DNA of 35,052 nt from Ruminococcus sp. (lineage in GTDB: Bacteria > Bacillota > Clostridia > Oscillospirales > Ruminococcaceae): NCBI GenBank assembly GCA_017450925.1, contig JAFSSS010000055.1, forward strand, positions 1 to 35,052, given 5' to 3'. This document shows, one piece after another, positions 32,761 to 35,052 of this stretch. A model generated the notes under the pieces. That model was not told the origin of the DNA, made no database searches, and was given only the letters and a program-made list of their open reading frames with translations. The translations under genes were made by a program, and so were the position numbers. Within the stretch, counting starts at the first letter, position 1. Every line of letters starts with the position of its first letter.

Positions 32761-34239
32761 ATGAACAAGAAGATACAAGGAATAATTATCGGGGGAGTTG
32801 TGGTGGCGGCTCTCGGCGGCACACTGGCCTTTCTCGAGCTGACAGGCGGAGCAAAGGACAGCTCCTCGGCGGAGGATACCTCCTCGGCAGTGGTGGCAAG
32901 CGAGGCAGAGCCCGATCCCGTGCCGATAATCACCACCGAAGAGGATAACATCGTATCTGTTGCAGTACAGAACGAGACCGGCGGCTATACACTGGAACGA
33001 CCGGAGTCGGGAAAGACGGCGCTGAATATCAAGGAGCTGACAGGGCTCAATCAAAGCACTGTGATGAAGCAGGGCATTATAAAGGATCTGGCAAAGCTTG
33101 AGGCCTATAAGCTGGTGGAGGAGAACGCCTCTGATCTGGGGAAATACGGCCTTGCCGAACCGAACACGGTATTTAAGGTCAATTTCAAGGACGGCACCTC
33201 CCGCACCTTCAAGGTGGGCGATAAGGCCACCAAGAACCGCTACCGCTATGTTTGCGAGGAGGGCAGGAGCGAGGTTTACATGATACTGGAGTCCGTGCTT
33301 TCGGATATGATCGAGCGCAAGGAGGACTTTGTGATGACCTCGCTGATACCGGCATCAACGGCCACGGAGGACACTCCCTACGGCCGGCTGACGGTCAACA
33401 GGAAAGACCTTGACTACGAAATGGCCTTTGAGGATCTGAAGGATGACAGTCAGGCGCTGATATCCTCGCAGGTAATGGTGGAGCCGATCTATGCGCATCT
33501 GAACATACAGATTTCGTCAAAGGTGACCCACGGTCTGTGGGGACTGGCGGCGGCAAGGTGCGAGAAGATCTTCCCCGACGGGGATGACATGAAGAGCTAC
33601 GGTCTGGACGACCCCTTTGCGGTGGTGTATTATAAGAACGAAACAGAGGAATACACTCTGAAGATCGGCAAGGAGATACACTCCACCGACTCAAACGGCG
33701 AGGATCTGGACGAGATCGCGGCCTATTACTGCTATGTTGAGGGCGTGAGCGGCGCAGACTGCATCTGGCAGATAGATGCGGCAAATCTCCCCTGGGCGAC
33801 CTATACCGCCGGAGATGTTATCTCGCTGATGACCACCAACAAGATCTTTGACATAAACGAGGTCAAGGTGACATACAAGGGAGAGGTCTCGGACTACACC
33901 CTGGACGGCAGTGAGGAGGAGACAAAGGTCTATTGGGTAAAGAAGAACGGACAGGACGTAGATGTAAGCAAGTTCCAGGATCTTTACAAGTACATCCTCT
34001 ATTTCCCGACTAAGGACATCTATTTTGACGAGATCAAGGGCGACCCGTTCCTGACAATAGATATCAGCCGCAAGGACGGCGGCGGAGATAAGGTAGAGTT
34101 CTTTGAGGACACCTCACGCCGCGTGCTTGTAAAGCTGAACGGCAGACCCTCCTATAAGCTTGAATCAAGGTGGACGGATGTGTTCGTTGAGAACATGGAG
34201 CGGCTCGACCGCGGAGAGGAACTGAAAGAGATACCGTGA
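32761..34239 (+). CDS. DUF4340-containing membrane-anchored protein
   Basis: A 492-residue protein with an N-terminal membrane anchor (about 4-27, IQGIIIGGVVVAALGGTLAF) and repeated DUF4340-like modules on the outside (DLGKYGLAEPNTVFKVNF and MKSYGLDDPFAVVYYKN each start one). DUF4340 genes typically follow gldG-like genes and are assumed to be part of the same envelope complex. It starts 30 bases after the GldG-like stop. Biochemical function unknown. Confidence 0.88.
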   Translation: MNKKIQGIIIGGVVVAALGGTLAFLELTGGAKDSSSAEDTSSAVVASEAEPDPVPIITTEEDNIVSVAVQNETGGYTLERPESGKTALNIKELTGLNQSTVMKQGIIKDLAKLEAYKLVEENASDLGKYGLAEPNTVFKVNFKDGTSRTFKVGDKATKNRYRYVCEEGRSEVYMILESVLSDMIERKEDFVMTSLIPASTATEDTPYGRLTVNRKDLDYEMAFEDLKDDSQALISSQVMVEPIYAHLNIQISSKVTHGLWGLAAARCEKIFPDGDDMKSYGLDDPFAVVYYKNETEEYTLKIGKEIHSTDSNGEDLDEIAAYYCYVEGVSGADCIWQIDAANLPWATYTAGDVISLMTTNKIFDINEVKVTYKGEVSDYTLDGSEEETKVYWVKKNGQDVDVSKFQDLYKYILYFPTKDIYFDEIKGDPFLTIDISRKDGGGDKVEFFEDTSRRVLVKLNGRPSYKLESRWTDVFVENMERLDRGEELKEIP

Positions 34240-34333
34240 TCCGGCAGGATTCGCCCTCGGGACATGATAGAATAGAGGGTGCGCGGATAAAACGGTTCAC
34301 TGTAAAATATGATAAGAGAAGGAGTTGTTACTA

Positions 34334-34612
34334 ATGGCAGAGACAAAATCGCCGTTTTTTACCTACAAGGGGATGCCCCTTGTAAGAAAGGGAAATGTTA
34401 TCTATTTCGGGAATATGTATGACGAGTTCATTGTAATGATCGAGATACTCGGAAGTGAGAAAAAGGGAGAGATAGATGTTGCCAATAAGGTCAGGATGAG
34501 GAAAATGGCAACGGATATTTCCATTCCCCCCAACAAGGCGATCGTCAAGATCGCAGAGAAGTCCAGCCTCTACGAGGCGCTGGACATCGCCTGTGCATGG
34601 CTCAAGGTCTGA
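34334..34612 (+). CDS. Small protein of unknown function
   Basis: A 92-residue soluble protein beginning MAETKSPFFTYKGMPLVRKG. No family recognised. It has no signal peptide or membrane helix, is rich in Lys/Ile/Val, and ends IAEKSSLYEALDIACAWLKV. AAGGAG (34318-34323) serves the ATG at 34334, 10 bases on; an in-frame TTG at 34325 is unlikely. It follows the DUF4340 gene by 94 bases and has its own terminator, so it may be the end of that operon or a separate unit. Confidence 0.75.
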   Translation: MAETKSPFFTYKGMPLVRKGNVIYFGNMYDEFIVMIEILGSEKKGEIDVANKVRMRKMATDISIPPNKAIVKIAEKSSLYEALDIACAWLKV

Positions 34613-34635
34613 CAGCACCGGAAGGAATATGCAGA

Positions 34636-34668
34636 AAACCGCAGTCGGAGATCCCGGCTGCGGTTTTT
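34636..34668 (+). terminator. Intrinsic terminator
   Basis: AAACCGCAGTCGG (34636-34648) pairs with CCGGCTGCGGTTT (34654-34666), one G-U pair, followed by TTTTT. It ends the transcript of the small protein. Confidence 0.92.
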
Positions 34669-34702
34669 GGTTTGTCCCGGATCCCGATGTCACATAAATG
34701 AA

Positions 34703-34731
34703 TGGACAAAAGGAATATCGTGTGATATAAT
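34703..34731 (+). promoter_or_regulatory. Promoter before repeat copy 4
   Basis: TGGACA (34703-34708), a 17-base spacer and TATAAT (34726-34731) with an extended -10 TG at 34723. It points into a short frame and then repeat copy 4. Confidence 0.75.
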
Positions 34732-34764
34732 AATTACAATATTGAGCAGGAAAGGAGCGGGAGC

Positions 34765-34845
34765 TTGAAAGAGATCACAAACGGAGATATCCCCGACAGA
34801 AAAGCTCTGCTCTGCTTAAGCAGAAACAGAAAAAAGTATTTTTAA
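34765..34845 (+). CDS. Possible 26-residue small ORF ending at repeat copy 4
   Basis: TTG-initiated frame (first residues MKEITNGDIPDRKALLCLSR) with AAAGGAGCGG just upstream and a strong promoter at 34703-34731. Its TAA stop is made by the TTAA target of the repeat. Because a target duplication would leave one TTAA in the ancestral site, the stop may be original, but a gene interrupted by the insertion is also possible. No family recognised. Confidence 0.35.
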   Translation: MKEITNGDIPDRKALLCLSRNRKKYF

Positions 34846-35052
34846 GGCAACACCGCACGCCCCCTGTGCATCAGTATGCGCAGCCTCAACTGGCGTTGAG
34901 GCACAGATTTCCGTCAGATTGCCTAAATTCGACGCAGGCTTGCGAGCGAAGTGTGCTTCGCTTTGCGCAACGTCAAGGAGAATTGACGTCATCTTTGATG
35001 ACGTTGGTGATCATGACGGATAAGCCGGTCGTCAAGCAGGCTTGACACGGCA
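34842..35052 (+). repeat. MITE-like foldback element, copy 4 (long form, cut by window end)
   Basis: TTAA (34842-34845) is followed by the same terminus as the other copies (GGCAACACCGCACG at 34846-34859). It carries the CCTCAAC-tggc-GTTGAGG hairpin of copy 2, the ATTGCCTAAATTCGACGC block of copies 1 and 3, and extra hairpins (GCGAAG-tgtg-CTTCGC and TGACGTCATC...GATGACGT). The second terminus is outside the window, so the element is longer than 207 bases. Confidence 0.85.

Overview
The window looks like a chromosomal segment of a Gram-positive, low-to-mid GC Clostridia member, most likely a Ruminococcus-like Oscillospirales organism. The evidence is the Bacillota-type order nusA-ylxR-ylxQ-infB-rbfA-nrnA-truB-ribF, strong purine-rich ribosome binding sites, TTGACA-17-TATAAT promoters, lipobox lipoproteins and a class A penicillin-recognising exoprotein. 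There is no rRNA or tRNA gene, no phage or plasmid module and no intact insertion sequence, so the genus is inference.

Layout. 1-9.8 kb is a loose set of short accessory and regulatory units: an AAA-ATPase/PD-(D/E)XK protein, a decayed gene remnant, a GNAT acetyltransferase plus nitroreductase pair, an Rrf2 regulator with an NAD(P)-binding partner, a methyltransferase-STAS fusion, an autoregulated MarR-flavodoxin pair, and a secreted beta-lactamase-fold protein with adhesin-like domains. 9.8-16.9 kb is the most system-like part. An ECF sigma factor and a membrane anti-sigma-like protein read leftward. A lipoprotein-lipoprotein-permease-ATPase-permease operon reads rightward. The 120-bp region between them carries two mirror-image copies of one bipartite ECF-type promoter, which suggests that the sigma factor switches on both itself and the ABC/lipoprotein operon.

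17-19.3 kb holds a SLOG-family protein, a degenerate LytR-CpsA-Psr-like membrane protein and a PII-like protein with a charged tail. 19.3-28.7 kb is the translation/ribosome-maturation cluster (nusA, ylxR, ylxQ, infB, rimP, rbfA, tatD-like, nrnA, truB, ribF). In it rimP lies after infB instead of before nusA, and the nusA leader contains a promoter, an intrinsic terminator and then a palindromic repeat element. 29.2-34.2 kb is a Gld-type ABC exporter operon (ATPase, permease, GldG-like, DUF4340), followed by a small conserved-looking protein of unknown function.

Four copies (two cut by the window edges) of a foldback, MITE-like element with near-identical terminal inverted repeats and apparent 4-bp TTAA/TATA target duplications punctuate the window near 1-143, 16862-16948, 19448-19627 and 34842-35052. 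A second palindromic repeat family sits at about 3354 and 25547. A 21-bp tandem repeat lies just upstream of the Gld-type operon. All names rest on reading motifs and context by eye; no database search was possible.
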